DNA from: Robiginitalea aestuariiviva
GTDB taxonomy: Bacteria; Bacteroidota; Bacteroidia; Flavobacteriales; Flavobacteriaceae
Direction: 5' to 3'
Assembly: GCF_029537735.1 (NCBI RefSeq)
Contig: NZ_JARPUQ010000002.1
Span: 136,608-200,607 of the forward strand
Length of the DNA: 64,000 bases
The notes under the pieces are model-generated. The model was given only the letters and a program-made list of their open reading frames with translations. It ran no database searches and had not been told where the DNA came from. The translations under genes and the position numbers were made by a program. Shown piece by piece: positions 37,550-46,703 of this stretch (its first letter is position 1; every line of letters starts with the position of its first letter).

Positions 37550-38179
37550 ATGACATTGATTTCACATACCAACAAGGTAGCCTGGTTCGCCTTCGGGCTG
37601 CTGGCCGTGCTGATCGGGTTGTACCCCCTGGTGTACCTGACCATGGAATCCGATATGGGCCTGCTGGGTTCCAAGAGCGAGACCCTGTTGGCCGACCCGG
37701 TGTGGAATGCGGCTTTTTACGGGCATATTTCTTTCGGGGGGCTTTCGCTGCTCACCGGGTGGACGCAGTTCAGCCGGCGCCTGAGGCGGCAGTATTTGGG
37801 CGTGCACCGACGCCTGGGAGCCGCTTATGTGATTTCGGCCCTGCTGAGCGGGGCTTGTGGGGTATACCTGTCCTTTTTCGCCACCGGGGGCTGGGTAGCC
37901 GGGCTGGGATTTTTCCTGCTGGGGATCAGCTGGATATTTTTTACCGTTATGGCCTACAGGAGTGTACGAATCCGCGACTTCCAGGCTCATGGACTGTGGA
38001 TGGTCTACAGTTTTGCCGCTTGTTTTGCGGCCGTTACCCTGCGGCTCTGGTTGCCCCTGCTGAGCCTGGCCTTGGGCGATTTTATACCCGCCTATCGATT
38101 AGTGGCCTGGTTGTGCTGGGTGCCCAACCTGATATTTGCCTACTTTTGGGTGAAACGCAAAGGGCTTACCCTGGGCTAA
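37550..38179 (+). CDS. DUF2306-type membrane protein
   Basis: The 209-residue protein has six likely membrane helices and the DUF2306 patterns GHISFGGLSLLTGWTQFSRRLRR and LGVHRRLGAAYVISALLSG. The histidines in those helices resemble those of small heme- or quinone-associated membrane proteins, but the function is unknown. It starts 10 nt after the esterase stop and is followed by a GNAT gene after 11 nt. Confidence 0.8.
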   Translation: MTLISHTNKVAWFAFGLLAVLIGLYPLVYLTMESDMGLLGSKSETLLADPVWNAAFYGHISFGGLSLLTGWTQFSRRLRRQYLGVHRRLGAAYVISALLSGACGVYLSFFATGGWVAGLGFFLLGISWIFFTVMAYRSVRIRDFQAHGLWMVYSFAACFAAVTLRLWLPLLSLALGDFIPAYRLVAWLCWVPNLIFAYFWVKRKGLTLG

Positions 38180-38190
38180 CCCACCTGCAA

Positions 38191-38649
38191 ATGGAACTGT
38201 TGCGAACCGATGCCGCCCATCCGGATTTCCGAAGCCTGGTTAAGCGCCTGGATGCAGACCTGGCGGTTCGGGACGGGGCGGAGCACGCCTTTTATCATCA
38301 ATATAACGGTCTGGAGGGCCTGAGCCGGGCGGTGGTTTGTTACCTGGATGGCAAAGCCGTGGGCTGCGGGGCGCTGAAGCCTTTTGGAGGTTCCGCGCTA
38401 GAAATAAAACGGATGTTTACGGTGCCCGATTTACGGGGCCGGGGCATTGCCAGGTCGGTACTGGCTGCCCTGGAGGCCTGGGCCGGGGAGGATGGCTATA
38501 ACCGCCTGGTACTGGAAACCGGTCTTCGGAATCCGGAAGCCGTAGCCCTGTATACCCGCCATGGTTATACCCGTATCCCGAATTTTGAACCCTACACGGG
38601 GGTGGATAACAGCCTCTGTTTTGAAAAATCCATCCGGGATGGCCGGTAA
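38191..38649 (+). CDS. GNAT family N-acetyltransferase
   Basis: The 152-residue protein has the acetyl-CoA loop VPDLRGRGIARSVLAAL near residue 76 and the motif LVLETGLRNPEAVALYTRHGY near residue 109. It should transfer an acyl group from acyl-CoA to an amine. The ATG at 38191 is chosen over upstream in-frame codons because it gives the normal family length and follows the DUF2306 stop by 11 nt. Confidence 0.85.
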   Translation: MELLRTDAAHPDFRSLVKRLDADLAVRDGAEHAFYHQYNGLEGLSRAVVCYLDGKAVGCGALKPFGGSALEIKRMFTVPDLRGRGIARSVLAALEAWAGEDGYNRLVLETGLRNPEAVALYTRHGYTRIPNFEPYTGVDNSLCFEKSIRDGR

Positions 38650-38674
38650 TTTTATAACCGCTAATACCTGAACT

Positions 38675-39691
38675 ATGAAACCATTCCTCAAGGCCCTGGC
38701 TGCCTTCCTTCTGCTGTGTGCCTCCCCGTCTGTGTTTGGGCAGGACCTGGATCATAAGGCCAGGGATTTCCTGGGCAGTCTCTCCGAGGAGATGCGCGAG
38801 CAGACCCTTTTTCCGCTGGCAGATCCCAGCCGCGGAAGCTTCCATTACGTACCCATGCAACGGCTGGGGCCCAACTTACACGATTTTAACCCTGCCCAGA
38901 AGGCGGCTGCCCTGGCCCTGCTGCAGGCCAGCCTGAGCGCCGAGGGGTATCGCAAGAGCCGGGAAATCATGGCCCTGGAGGAGGTGCTAATTGCTCTGGG
39001 CAACCAGTACACCTTCGCGGATGGCACGCTGGTACGCGACCCGTTGAAGTATCACTTCACCCTGTTCGGGGACCCCGAAGCCGGACCGTGGGGATGGCGT
39101 TTTGAAGGGCACCATCTATCCCTGAACTTCACGGCCAATGGGGGCGTCATTGTGGCATCGACCCCTTCCTTTATGGGTTCTAACCCTGCAGTGGTCCCCT
39201 CCGGCCCGGAGCAGGGCAAGCAGGTCCTGAAGGCTGAAACCACCCTGGCGCTGGCCCTGCTCCATTCGTTTTCGCCAGCCCAGCTGCAGGCTGCGCGTTT
39301 TTCGGAATCGGCACCCCGGGAAATCCTTACCGGGAACCAGCGGGAAGCGACGGTCCTGGAGCCCCTGGGACTTTCCTATTCAGCCATGGATGCTGCCCAA
39401 CAGGCAGCATTACGGGAATTGTTGGAAGTCTATATCGGGAATTATATCTTTGAGTTTTCCGAGACCTTCAGGCAGAAGATCGTGAGTGCGGGGCTGGAGA
39501 AGCTCCACTTTGCCTGGGCAGGGGGCACCCAAAGGGGCACGCCCCATTATTATCGCATCCAGGGGCCCATGTTGCTCATCGAATACGACAATACCCAGAA
39601 CAATGCCAACCATGTGCATACAGTGGTGCGGGACCTGACCAACGATTTTGCAGAAGATTTCCTAAGGGAACACTATCAAAAAGACCATTAG
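38675..39691 (+). CDS. DUF3500 secreted protein
   Basis: The 338-residue protein has a signal peptide (MKPFLKALAAFLLLCASPSVFG) and then matches the DUF3500 pattern: ALGNQYTFADGTLVRDPLKYHFTLFGDPE near residue 108, WGWRFEGHHLSLNFT near residue 139 and IEYDNTQNNANHVHTVVRDLTNDF near the C terminus. The histidine-rich positions suggest a metal site, but no activity is established to my knowledge. It is 25 nt after GNAT and 18 nt before the aldo/keto reductase. Confidence 0.82.
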   Translation: MKPFLKALAAFLLLCASPSVFGQDLDHKARDFLGSLSEEMREQTLFPLADPSRGSFHYVPMQRLGPNLHDFNPAQKAAALALLQASLSAEGYRKSREIMALEEVLIALGNQYTFADGTLVRDPLKYHFTLFGDPEAGPWGWRFEGHHLSLNFTANGGVIVASTPSFMGSNPAVVPSGPEQGKQVLKAETTLALALLHSFSPAQLQAARFSESAPREILTGNQREATVLEPLGLSYSAMDAAQQAALRELLEVYIGNYIFEFSETFRQKIVSAGLEKLHFAWAGGTQRGTPHYYRIQGPMLLIEYDNTQNNANHVHTVVRDLTNDFAEDFLREHYQKDH

Positions 39692-39709
39692 CAGTAAAGC
39701 AGTACAACT

Positions 39710-40681
39710 ATGCAAAGCAGAACATTCGGCCGCACCGGCTGGGACGTAAGTGAAATTGGATATGGCATGTGGGGCATGGCCGGATGGAAAGGCTCGGACG
39801 ACAGCCAGTCCGAGGCCTCCCTGGATCTGGCCGTGGAACAGGGGGTAACCTTTTTTGATACCGCCTGGGGCTATGGGGAAGGCCATAGCGAAACCCTGCT
39901 GGGCCGCCTGCTGCGGCGACACCCGGACCGTCGGTTGTACGCCGCGACCAAAATCCCCCCGATGAACTTCCGCTGGCCAGCCAAACCGGAGTACACCCTG
40001 GAGGAGTCCTACCCGGCCAGCCACATCCGGGAGTATACCGAGAAATCCCTTAAGAACATGGGGGTGGAGCGCATAGATTTGATGCAGTTCCACACCTGGG
40101 ACGACGGCTGGGCAGACCGGGAGGAATGGCAGCGCGCCGTGGAAGACCTTAAGAAAGAAGGAAAGATCGCTGCCATGGGGATCAGTATGAACCGATGGGA
40201 GCCCGAAAATGGGATGAAAGCCCTGGAAACCGGGCTGCTGGATGCGGTACAGGTGATCTACAACATTTTTGACCAGGCCCCGGAAGACAAGCTATTCCCG
40301 TATTGCCGCGAACACGGTATCGGGGTCATAGCCCGGGTCCCTTTCGATGAGGGTACGCTAACCGGGAATATTACCCGGGACACCGTCTTCCCCGAAGGCG
40401 ATTGGCGCGGGACCTATTTTGTGCCGGAAAACCTGGAGGCCAGTGCAGACCGGGCAGACCGGCTGCGCCCCCTGGTGCCCGAAGGGATGACCATGGCGGA
40501 GATGGCTTTGCGCTTTATTCTGGAAAACCCGGATGTGGGGACCATTATCCCCGGCATGCGCAAGGCCCGCAATGTGATGGCCAATACGGCGACCAGCGAC
40601 GGGAAAGGGCTGCCGGAAGGTTTGCTGGAAGCCCTGCGGGCACACCGCTGGGACCGGGTGCCCACGGCCTGGTCGCAATAA
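39710..40681 (+). CDS. Aldo/keto reductase
   Basis: The 323-residue NAD(P)H-dependent TIM barrel has the active-site tetrad: Asp and Tyr in FFDTAWGYGEGHSE near residue 48, Lys in ATKIPP near residue 80 and His in LMQFHTW near residue 123. ENPDVGTIIPGMRKARNV near residue 276 is a cofactor-binding segment. The substrate is unknown. It is the fifth gene in a same-strand run from 35809. Confidence 0.9.
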   Translation: MQSRTFGRTGWDVSEIGYGMWGMAGWKGSDDSQSEASLDLAVEQGVTFFDTAWGYGEGHSETLLGRLLRRHPDRRLYAATKIPPMNFRWPAKPEYTLEESYPASHIREYTEKSLKNMGVERIDLMQFHTWDDGWADREEWQRAVEDLKKEGKIAAMGISMNRWEPENGMKALETGLLDAVQVIYNIFDQAPEDKLFPYCREHGIGVIARVPFDEGTLTGNITRDTVFPEGDWRGTYFVPENLEASADRADRLRPLVPEGMTMAEMALRFILENPDVGTIIPGMRKARNVMANTATSDGKGLPEGLLEALRAHRWDRVPTAWSQ

Positions 40682-40691
40682 TACAAGGCCC

Positions 40692-40883
40692 ATGGGAACA
40701 CGAAGGATTGTCATTCAGGCGGGGGTAGCGGCCCTCATGTTTTTCATCATCAAGCTTATCCTGGAGCGCAGCACGGCCCCGGAGGTCATACAGCGGGAAG
40801 GCCTTACGGCCATCCTCTTTGGGGTGCTCTACGGGGGCTACCTGGTGGTGCGTGAACGCTGGCGCCGTAAAAAGGACTCCTGA
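40692..40883 (+). CDS. Small single-span membrane protein
   Basis: The 63-residue protein has a first hydrophobic segment (VIQAGVAALMFFIIKLIL) and a second weaker one (LTAILFGVLYGGYLVV) with basic ends (RERWRRKKDS). No family is recognised. It lies 10 nt after the aldo/keto reductase and its stop is 3 nt from the convergent VOC gene stop. Confidence 0.65.
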   Translation: MGTRRIVIQAGVAALMFFIIKLILERSTAPEVIQREGLTAILFGVLYGGYLVVRERWRRKKDS

Positions 40884-40886
40884 TCC

Positions 40887-41309
40887 CTATTTGGCGAAAA
40901 GCTGGTCCATGTTTCGGAACGCCTTGAATTCCAATGCATTGCCGGCTGGGTCCAGAAAAAACATGGTGGCCTGTTCGCCAACCTGCCCCTGGAAGCGGAT
41001 GTAGGGTTCTATCACAAAAGAAACACCTTTTCCCTGGAGGTTTTCAGCAAAGCTGTGGAATACCTCCCAGGGCAGTACCACCCCGTAGTGGGGAACCGGT
41101 ACATCCTTTCCGTCTACCGGGTTGGTGTGGAGGGCTTCTTCGCTTTTGGGTTTGTAATGGATCACCACCTGGTGGCCAAAAAGGTTGAAATCCACCCAGT
41201 GGTCGCTGCTGCGGCCTTCTTCACAATCCAGGACCTCCCGGTAAAAGGTGCGGCATTCGTCCAGGTTGTGTACCGGGATGGCTACGTGAAAAGGGGTAAT
41301 GGTTGCCAT
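40887..41309 (-). CDS. VOC superfamily protein (glyoxalase/dioxygenase type)
   Basis: The 140-residue protein has the beta-alpha-beta-beta-beta pattern twice. Metal ligands are likely His8 of [10 protein letters not shown], His51 in [11 protein letters not shown] and the Glu in [11 protein letters not shown] near the C terminus. A short-loop extradiol-dioxygenase-like or lactoylglutathione-like function is possible, but the substrate is unknown. A perfect -7 element lies upstream. Confidence 0.82.
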   Translation of the reverse strand: MATITPFHVAIPVHNLDECRTFYREVLDCEEGRSSDHWVDFNLFGHQVVIHYKPKSEEALHTNPVDGKDVPVPHYGVVLPWEVFHSFAENLQGKGVSFVIEPYIRFQGQVGEQATMFFLDPAGNALEFKAFRNMDQLFAK

Positions 41310-41338
41310 GGGCTCAGGGGTTTTATGAGTTTTCCTTT

Positions 41339-41346
41339 CAAAAATA
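41339..41346 (-). promoter_or_regulatory. -7 element for the VOC gene
   Basis: TATTTTTG on the minus strand is a perfect match, 29 nt before the ATG at 41309. Confidence 0.5.
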
Positions 41347-41366
41347 CGAATTGGGTGCGGGTGTTT

Positions 41367-42218
41367 TTACTCACTCTGTAAAAAGGCTACAATTTGACGG
41401 TTTACGCCATCCTGATGCATGGAATGGCCCAGGCCTTCCGTGGGGATCAGGACGCTGTCCTTCCAGGCCTGGTGTACTTTCTTGGAGGCGTGAAAGGGGG
41501 CGATGGTATCCTTTTTATCGTGTAACAGCAATCCTTTTTTGGGGTTTTCCGCAGCAAAGCGGGAGGTGGAGAATTCATGGACATGAAAGCCGAATTCCTT
41601 AAAGATAAAGGTGTCCAGGGCCTCTAGTACCCGGTCGTTAAAGCCCAGGATACGCTGATATTCCTCCATAATTTCATGGAATTCCGAAGGAGACCCGATG
41701 GTAACGATTTTTTCTACCCGTTCGTTGGGGTGTCGGTGGGCATGGTACAGGGCTGTCATCCCACCTACGGAATGCCCGATCACGTGCCTGGGCTGGTACT
41801 GGCGTACCATTGCCTCCACGCATTCGGTATACAGGGGGACGTGCAGGAAGGCCCCGCTGGAGTAGCCGTGGGCCGGGGCATCAAAGGCGATGATATCGAA
41901 CCCGGCCTCCTGCAGGTAGCCGATGAGGTTCCGCCAGCGGAAGGTGTTGCTCTCCCACCCGTGTATGAGCAGAACACGGGGGCCGCTTCCCTCCCATCGG
42001 TAGGTCTGTACCTGGTGGCCGGCCACTTCAATACTGCGGTCCTTGGCTGCTACCAGATAGGCTTCCTGTATGGGTTTAACCCGACCTTTGCGAACCTTGC
42101 AAAAAGTGAAAAACGCCTTGCGGGCCGCCCATTTCGGATGCAGGACCACCAGGATATTGAAAAGCGTCCCGTAGCTCCGGGCAATCAGGCGGCGTATGCG
42201 GGATCGGGTGTTGGCCAT
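41367..42218 (-). CDS. Alpha/beta hydrolase
   Basis: The 283-residue protein has HGWESNTFRWRNLIGYL (oxyanion region), the nucleophile elbow IGHSVGGMTALY, an Asp in LLHDKKDTIAPFHA and the catalytic His in GLGHSMHQDG near the C terminus. The start at 42218 is preferred because a -7 element lies at 42252-42259, inside the longer reading frame. The N-terminal 30 residues are basic. The substrate is unknown. Confidence 0.85.
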   Translation of the reverse strand: MANTRSRIRRLIARSYGTLFNILVVLHPKWAARKAFFTFCKVRKGRVKPIQEAYLVAAKDRSIEVAGHQVQTYRWEGSGPRVLLIHGWESNTFRWRNLIGYLQEAGFDIIAFDAPAHGYSSGAFLHVPLYTECVEAMVRQYQPRHVIGHSVGGMTALYHAHRHPNERVEKIVTIGSPSEFHEIMEEYQRILGFNDRVLEALDTFIFKEFGFHVHEFSTSRFAAENPKKGLLLHDKKDTIAPFHASKKVHQAWKDSVLIPTEGLGHSMHQDGVNRQIVAFLQSE

Positions 42219-42251
42219 AGGATTACTGCACCTGCTGGTTATGGCAGGTTG

Positions 42252-42259
42252 CAAAGGTA
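42252..42259 (-). promoter_or_regulatory. -7 element for the alpha/beta hydrolase gene
   Basis: TACCTTTG on the minus strand is a perfect match, 33 nt before the ATG at 42218. Confidence 0.5.
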
Positions 42260-42295
42260 GCCCAATTCGGGCATTTAGGGAACGACCGCAATGGC

Positions 42296-43813
42296 TTAAT
42301 CCGAATTTGTGACAAAGGCGATGTACCGCCCGTCCGGCGACCAGCTGGGGACGTTAATGGTGCCCTGCCCCCCGTAAACGTAAGCCACAGTGGTAGGGGT
42401 GCCGCCTTCGGCCGGCATGATCCGAAGCATACAGTGTTTATAGAAGGGATGGTCTCCGGAGGGGACTTCCGGCGGGTAGCTGATCATCACCAGGCGGCTG
42501 CCATCCGGCGAAAGGTGGGGGAACCAGTCGTTATACACGTCTTCGGTAAGCTGCTGCTGGCCCGAACCGTCCGGCCGCATGCGCCAGATTTGCATGGTCC
42601 CGGTCCGGTTGGAGTTGAAGTAGATCCATTGGCCGTCCGGGCTGTATTCCGAGCCGTCGTCCAGGGTGGGTTGATCAGTGAGGCGGGTTTCCTCCCCACT
42701 GGCCACATCTACGGCAATGATGTCATACTGCCCGTTACGGTTGCCGGTAAAGAGCATGGTTTTCCCATCGGCAGACCACCCGTGCAGGTAGGAGGCCCCC
42801 ACCCCGTCGCGGGTCACTTTCACGGGAGTGTCGCTGCCCGTAATGGGGAGGTAATAGATGGAAGAGGCGCCATCGTCCCCGTCGTTGTGGTGGCTGATGG
42901 CGATCTGTTTCCCGTCCGCAGAGAGGATATGGTCGTTGTTGTTGCGGTTGGCAAAACCGGTGTTCAGGACATCCACCGCCCCGGTGTCCAGGTCGTAGGT
43001 GTAGAGATAGCCGTTGGAATTGTAGATCAGGGTTTTTCCATCCTGGGTCCAGTTGGGGGCCTGCAGGCTGTGTTTGGAAGTCATGAGAACCCTGCGCAGC
43101 CCGGTTTCAAGGTCCAGGACCTCAAGGCGGCTACCCAGGTAATCCCGGTACGGGGTATCTCCTGTATCTTCCGGCTTGATGATGCGCACATTCCAGAAAC
43201 GGGCGGTTTCCACCACCTCGGGGTTGTGGGAACAGACGTACAGCCCGGCAAAAAGCTCCGAATCCAGTTCCAGTTCCTTGCTGACCGAGACCCAGGGCCG
43301 GCCATCCCGGGCCACGGAGAGGGTAAACAGGTTACCCCTTCGTTCCAGCTGTACCACGTCCGGGGCTTCCATCCCGGAGGCGACTTCTTCCGTATCGGCC
43401 CCGGTAGCCGAACGGTATTGCAGGGAGGTCAGGCCGTCCCCATGTACGCAGGCGTTGGCATGTGCGGCATCGGTGCGCAGGCTTTCCCGTACCATCCACC
43501 CCAGTTTCCGGTGGGGGTCTGCCCCTTCCCCTTCAAAGGCCACCCGGGCGCGGAGGATAAAATCCCCCTGCACGCTGGTCCAGGCATAGTGGAATTCGTC
43601 CTGCCCGAACCACATATTGGTGCCTGCCCCGCTAATGCGGTAGGTGCCGGTTTCGGCTTCAAAAGTGAGGTTGCCGCTATGGCGTACCGCCCCAATGTCC
43701 TGGTGGCGGTCGAATACCCCGGTAACGGGATTTTGGGCATTTGCGGGAAGGGCCAGCGCAAAGAGGCTGCCCAGCACTGCGCCTGCAGCGTGGCGGGGTC
43801 GTTTGGGGGTCAT
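42296..43813 (-). CDS. Secreted TolB-like beta-propeller protein with N-terminal jelly-roll domain
   Basis: The 505-residue protein has a signal peptide (MTPKRPRHAAGAVLGSLFAL...ANA). Residues about 30-215 are a DUF1349/concanavalin-like beta sandwich (GTYRISGAGTNMWFGQDEFHY). Residues about 230-500 hold PD40/TolB repeats such as WTQDGKTLIYNSNG, LSADGKQIAISHHNDG, YSPDGQWIYFNSNRTG and WSPDGRYIAFVTNSD. Proteins like this are often misnamed biopolymer transporter TolR. A role in binding or trimming an extracellular polymer is a guess. The start at 43813 is chosen for the signal peptide. Confidence 0.8.
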   Translation of the reverse strand: MTPKRPRHAAGAVLGSLFALALPANAQNPVTGVFDRHQDIGAVRHSGNLTFEAETGTYRISGAGTNMWFGQDEFHYAWTSVQGDFILRARVAFEGEGADPHRKLGWMVRESLRTDAAHANACVHGDGLTSLQYRSATGADTEEVASGMEAPDVVQLERRGNLFTLSVARDGRPWVSVSKELELDSELFAGLYVCSHNPEVVETARFWNVRIIKPEDTGDTPYRDYLGSRLEVLDLETGLRRVLMTSKHSLQAPNWTQDGKTLIYNSNGYLYTYDLDTGAVDVLNTGFANRNNNDHILSADGKQIAISHHNDGDDGASSIYYLPITGSDTPVKVTRDGVGASYLHGWSADGKTMLFTGNRNGQYDIIAVDVASGEETRLTDQPTLDDGSEYSPDGQWIYFNSNRTGTMQIWRMRPDGSGQQQLTEDVYNDWFPHLSPDGSRLVMISYPPEVPSGDHPFYKHCMLRIMPAEGGTPTTVAYVYGGQGTINVPSWSPDGRYIAFVTNSD

Positions 43814-43885
43814 GGTTTTTCGGGTTAGGATGTTGTCTTCCAAGGTACTAAAATCCCCCCAGAAAGCCCTCGTTCCCCCAGGGCT

Positions 43886-44431
43886 TTAATCCCAGCCCAC
43901 CATCATATATTTCACCTTTGCGCCGTCCGGGATTTGCACCGCTTCAATGGGATCTGTGGTAAAGCGAAGGCTGGCCGGGAGTTCTTCCCGGGAAATGGTG
44001 AAGTAAACATCGCTGCCTTTCAGCAGGATCACCAGGTTGTTCAGGGAAGTGATAATCTTGCGGATTTCGTATTGGGCCTTGATTTCCCCGAAGGTGCTGC
44101 CCAGGCCCACGCCTTTATCGGTGTGGTAACGGGCATCGTGGATTCGGATGTTCCCGATCCGCCCCAGGGTATCTCCGGCCGGGGAGAGGGTCAGCAGGTG
44201 TTTTCCTCCTTTTTCATAGATTTCTACCTTGCCGTCCTGGCCCAGTTGCATGCGGGTGGTGTCGCGTACCAGGGAATCGGCGGCAAAGATGCTGTCCAGC
44301 TGGCGGGTGTTGTGGTCCCGCAACAACGGGCCTACGTGCCCCTGCCCCACAATAAAGGGCCCCTGGGTATCGGGATGGCAATTCAGCAGGAAACATACGG
44401 CTCCTATCAGGAACAAAATTTTTCGTGTCAT
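43886..44431 (-). CDS. Lipoprotein, DUF1131-like
   Basis: The 181-residue protein has a lipoprotein signal ending CFLLNC (Cys18). The C-terminal part, GNIRIHDARYHTDKGVGLGS followed by TFGEIKAQYE, and the final VKYMMVGWD, recall DUF1131 proteins such as the E. coli RpoE-regulated lipoprotein YfeY. That assignment is from memory and is tentative. It begins 17 nt after the HerA-like gene on the same strand and is probably in its operon. Confidence 0.6.
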   Translation of the reverse strand: MTRKILFLIGAVCFLLNCHPDTQGPFIVGQGHVGPLLRDHNTRQLDSIFAADSLVRDTTRMQLGQDGKVEIYEKGGKHLLTLSPAGDTLGRIGNIRIHDARYHTDKGVGLGSTFGEIKAQYEIRKIITSLNNLVILLKGSDVYFTISREELPASLRFTTDPIEAVQIPDGAKVKYMMVGWD

Positions 44432-44448
44432 CGGATTTGGGAATAGGG

Positions 44449-45975
44449 TTATCGGATTACTTTTTTAAGCACGCCCAGGACGCCGCGGATAAAAGTGGCA
44501 CTGGTGAGGACCTTCACCAGGGGGTCCTGGCCCCGGGACCTGCGGGTGCTGGTACGGCGGGTAGCAGAGGTACGGGAACTTTTAGCTTCCCGGGCTTTTT
44601 CCCGTTCGGCCTCGGCTTCGGCCTTTTCGATTTTTTCATTCAGGATCTCATAGGCGCTTTCCCGGTCTACCGCTTCGCTGTATTTCGGGATCAGGGCAGA
44701 GCCTTGGATCAGGGTTTTGAGTTCGGCCTCGGTAAGCACATCCATCCGGCTCATGGGGGCGCGCATCAGGGTGGCCGCCAGGGGGGTGGGACGGCCCTTT
44801 TCGTCCAGGGCGGAAACCAGGGCTTCCCCTATCCCCAGGGAGGTGAGGACTTCCGCCGTATCGTAGAACTCGGATATAGGATAGTTCTGGGCCGTTAATT
44901 TGATAGCCTTGCGGTCGCGGGCGGTAAAGGCCCGCAGGGCGTGCTGCACCTTCAATCCCAGCTGGGCCAGCACCTCGTCCGGTACATCCGTGGGGTTCTG
45001 GGTAACAAAGAATAGCCCGATGCCCTTGGAGCGGATCAGCTTTACGATGCTCTCAATCTGGTCCAGCAGGGCTTTGGAGGCCTCCTTAAAAATGAGGTGG
45101 GCTTCGTCTATAAAGAGCACCAGCTCCGGCCGGTCGCTGTCTCCCTGCTCCGGGAAGGTGGCATAGATTTCGGCCAGCAGGCTCAGCATAAAGGTGGAAA
45201 ACATCTTGGGGCGGTCCTGGATGTCGGTTAGCCTCAGGATGTTGATATATCCGCGCCCCTCGGGGGTAATGCGGGTCAGGTCGTTTACGTCGAAGGACTT
45301 CTCCCCGAAGAACAGCTCGGCCCCCTGTTGCTCCAGTTCAATGATCTTTCTCAGGATAGTGCCCGTAGAGCTGGTGCTGATGCGTCCATAGGCTTCCTGG
45401 AATTCTTTTTTTCCTTCCCCTGTGGCATATTGCAATACCTTTTTAAAATCCTTCAGGTCCAGCAGGGGCAGTTTGTTGTCGTCACAGTATTTAAAGACCA
45501 CCGCAACAATACCCTCCTGGGTTTCGGAAAGGTCCAGGATACGCGAGAGCAGCACCGGCCCGAATTCAGAAACCGTGGCCCGGAGTTTTACCCCGTCCTG
45601 TTCGGAGAGGGAAAGGATTTCCACCGGGAAGGCTTTGGGCTCAAAATCCAGCCCGATCTGCGCCATCCGCTCGTCGATCTTCGGGTGCCCGGGGCTGGGT
45701 TGTGCCAGGCCGCTGAGATCCCCTTTAAGGTCCATCAGCAATACGGGGATGCCCCGGTCCGAGAGGTTTTCGGCAAGGACCTGCAGGGATTTGGTCTTCC
45801 CCGTACCCGTGGCCCCGGCAATGAGGCCGTGGCGGTTCAGGGTTTTCAGCGGGACTTTCACATGGGCGCCGGTAAGCGCCTGCCCGTCCAGCATGGCTGC
45901 GCCCATCGGGATAAAATCCCCTTTACACTGGTATCCGGTTTCAATGGATTCGCGAAATGCCTCGGCCTTGCTCAT
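44449..45975 (-). CDS. HerA-like ATPase, DUF853 family
   Basis: The 508-residue P-loop ATPase has Walker A GLIAGATGTGKTKSLQ near residue 50 and Walker B PELVLFIDEAH near residue 285, with FFVTQNPTDVPDEVLAQLG near residue 326. It matches the DUF853 (YjgR) family, in the FtsK/HerA superfamily. The C-terminal ~70 residues are a charged coiled coil and a Ser/Arg-rich linker, then a hydrophobic tail. The biological role is unclear; no NurA partner is adjacent. Confidence 0.88.
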   Translation of the reverse strand: MSKAEAFRESIETGYQCKGDFIPMGAAMLDGQALTGAHVKVPLKTLNRHGLIAGATGTGKTKSLQVLAENLSDRGIPVLLMDLKGDLSGLAQPSPGHPKIDERMAQIGLDFEPKAFPVEILSLSEQDGVKLRATVSEFGPVLLSRILDLSETQEGIVAVVFKYCDDNKLPLLDLKDFKKVLQYATGEGKKEFQEAYGRISTSSTGTILRKIIELEQQGAELFFGEKSFDVNDLTRITPEGRGYINILRLTDIQDRPKMFSTFMLSLLAEIYATFPEQGDSDRPELVLFIDEAHLIFKEASKALLDQIESIVKLIRSKGIGLFFVTQNPTDVPDEVLAQLGLKVQHALRAFTARDRKAIKLTAQNYPISEFYDTAEVLTSLGIGEALVSALDEKGRPTPLAATLMRAPMSRMDVLTEAELKTLIQGSALIPKYSEAVDRESAYEILNEKIEKAEAEAEREKAREAKSSRTSATRRTSTRRSRGQDPLVKVLTSATFIRGVLGVLKKVIR

Positions 45976-46058
45976 AGGGTGGTTCTTTGCGGTAAATTTA
46001 GGGGAATTCGCCCGATTAGTAAAACGGCGGATAAGGGGTTACCCTACTTCGGTTTTCC

Positions 46059-46066
46059 TATCTTTG
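46059..46066 (+). promoter_or_regulatory. -7 element for queE
   Basis: TATCTTTG is a perfect -7 match and ends 4 nt before the ATG at 46071. Transcription should begin about there, so that ATG would be leaderless or unused; the next ATG is 46089. Confidence 0.5.
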
Positions 46067-46088
46067 CCCCATGGATACGGGCAATACA

Positions 46089-46703
46089 ATGGCATTGGTG
46101 GACCAGGGGCTTATGCTGCCCCTGATGGAGGCGTTCTATACCATTCAGGGCGAGGGCTTCCACAAGGGCACCGCGGCCTACTTTATCCGCGTGGGCGGTT
46201 GTGATGTGGGGTGCCACTGGTGCGATGTGAAGGAGAGCTGGGATGCGGAACGGCATCCGCCTTCGGCAGTGGAGGCCATCGTTTCGGAGGCGGCCCGCTA
46301 TTCGGATACCATTGTGGTTACGGGGGGCGAACCCCTTACCTGGAATATGGAACCCTTAACTCAGGCCTTAAAAGCCCGGGGGATGAAGACCCATATCGAA
46401 ACCTCCGGCGCCTTTCCCCTGTCCGGGCACTGGGATTGGATCTGCCTATCGCCCAAAAAGAATAAGCTCCCCGTTCCGGAAATTTACCCGCTGGCCCACG
46501 AACTAAAGGTCATTGTCTACAACCGTCACGATCTGAAATTTGCCGAAGAACAGGCCGCCCAGGTAGGGCCGGACTGCATCTTATACCTGCAGCCGGAATG
46601 GAGCGTACGGGAGAAGGTAACCCCCCTGATTGTAGACTACGTGATGCAAAACCCGCGCTGGCGGGTTTCTCTGCAGACCCATAAATACCTGAATATCCCC
46701 TAA
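46089..46703 (+). CDS. queE: 7-carboxy-7-deazaguanine synthase
   Basis: The radical SAM enzyme makes 7-carboxy-7-deazaguanine from 6-carboxytetrahydropterin in the queuosine pathway. It has FYTIQGEGFHKGTAAYFIR and a cluster-binding motif Cys38-x3-Cys42-x2-Cys45 in GGCDVGCHWCDVK, then VTGGEPLTWN and CLSPKKNKLP. Start 46089 gives 204 residues; 46071 would add six. The first is preferred because the -7 element ends at 46066. The stop overlaps the convergent metzincin gene by 4 nt. Confidence 0.94.
   Translation: MALVDQGLMLPLMEAFYTIQGEGFHKGTAAYFIRVGGCDVGCHWCDVKESWDAERHPPSAVEAIVSEAARYSDTIVVTGGEPLTWNMEPLTQALKARGMKTHIETSGAFPLSGHWDWICLSPKKNKLPVPEIYPLAHELKVIVYNRHDLKFAEEQAAQVGPDCILYLQPEWSVREKVTPLIVDYVMQNPRWRVSLQTHKYLNIP

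Noticed and set aside
42434-43828. Antisense frame of 464 residues over the TolB-like gene
   Set aside because: Shadow frame with no domain; the minus-strand gene has a signal peptide and repeats.
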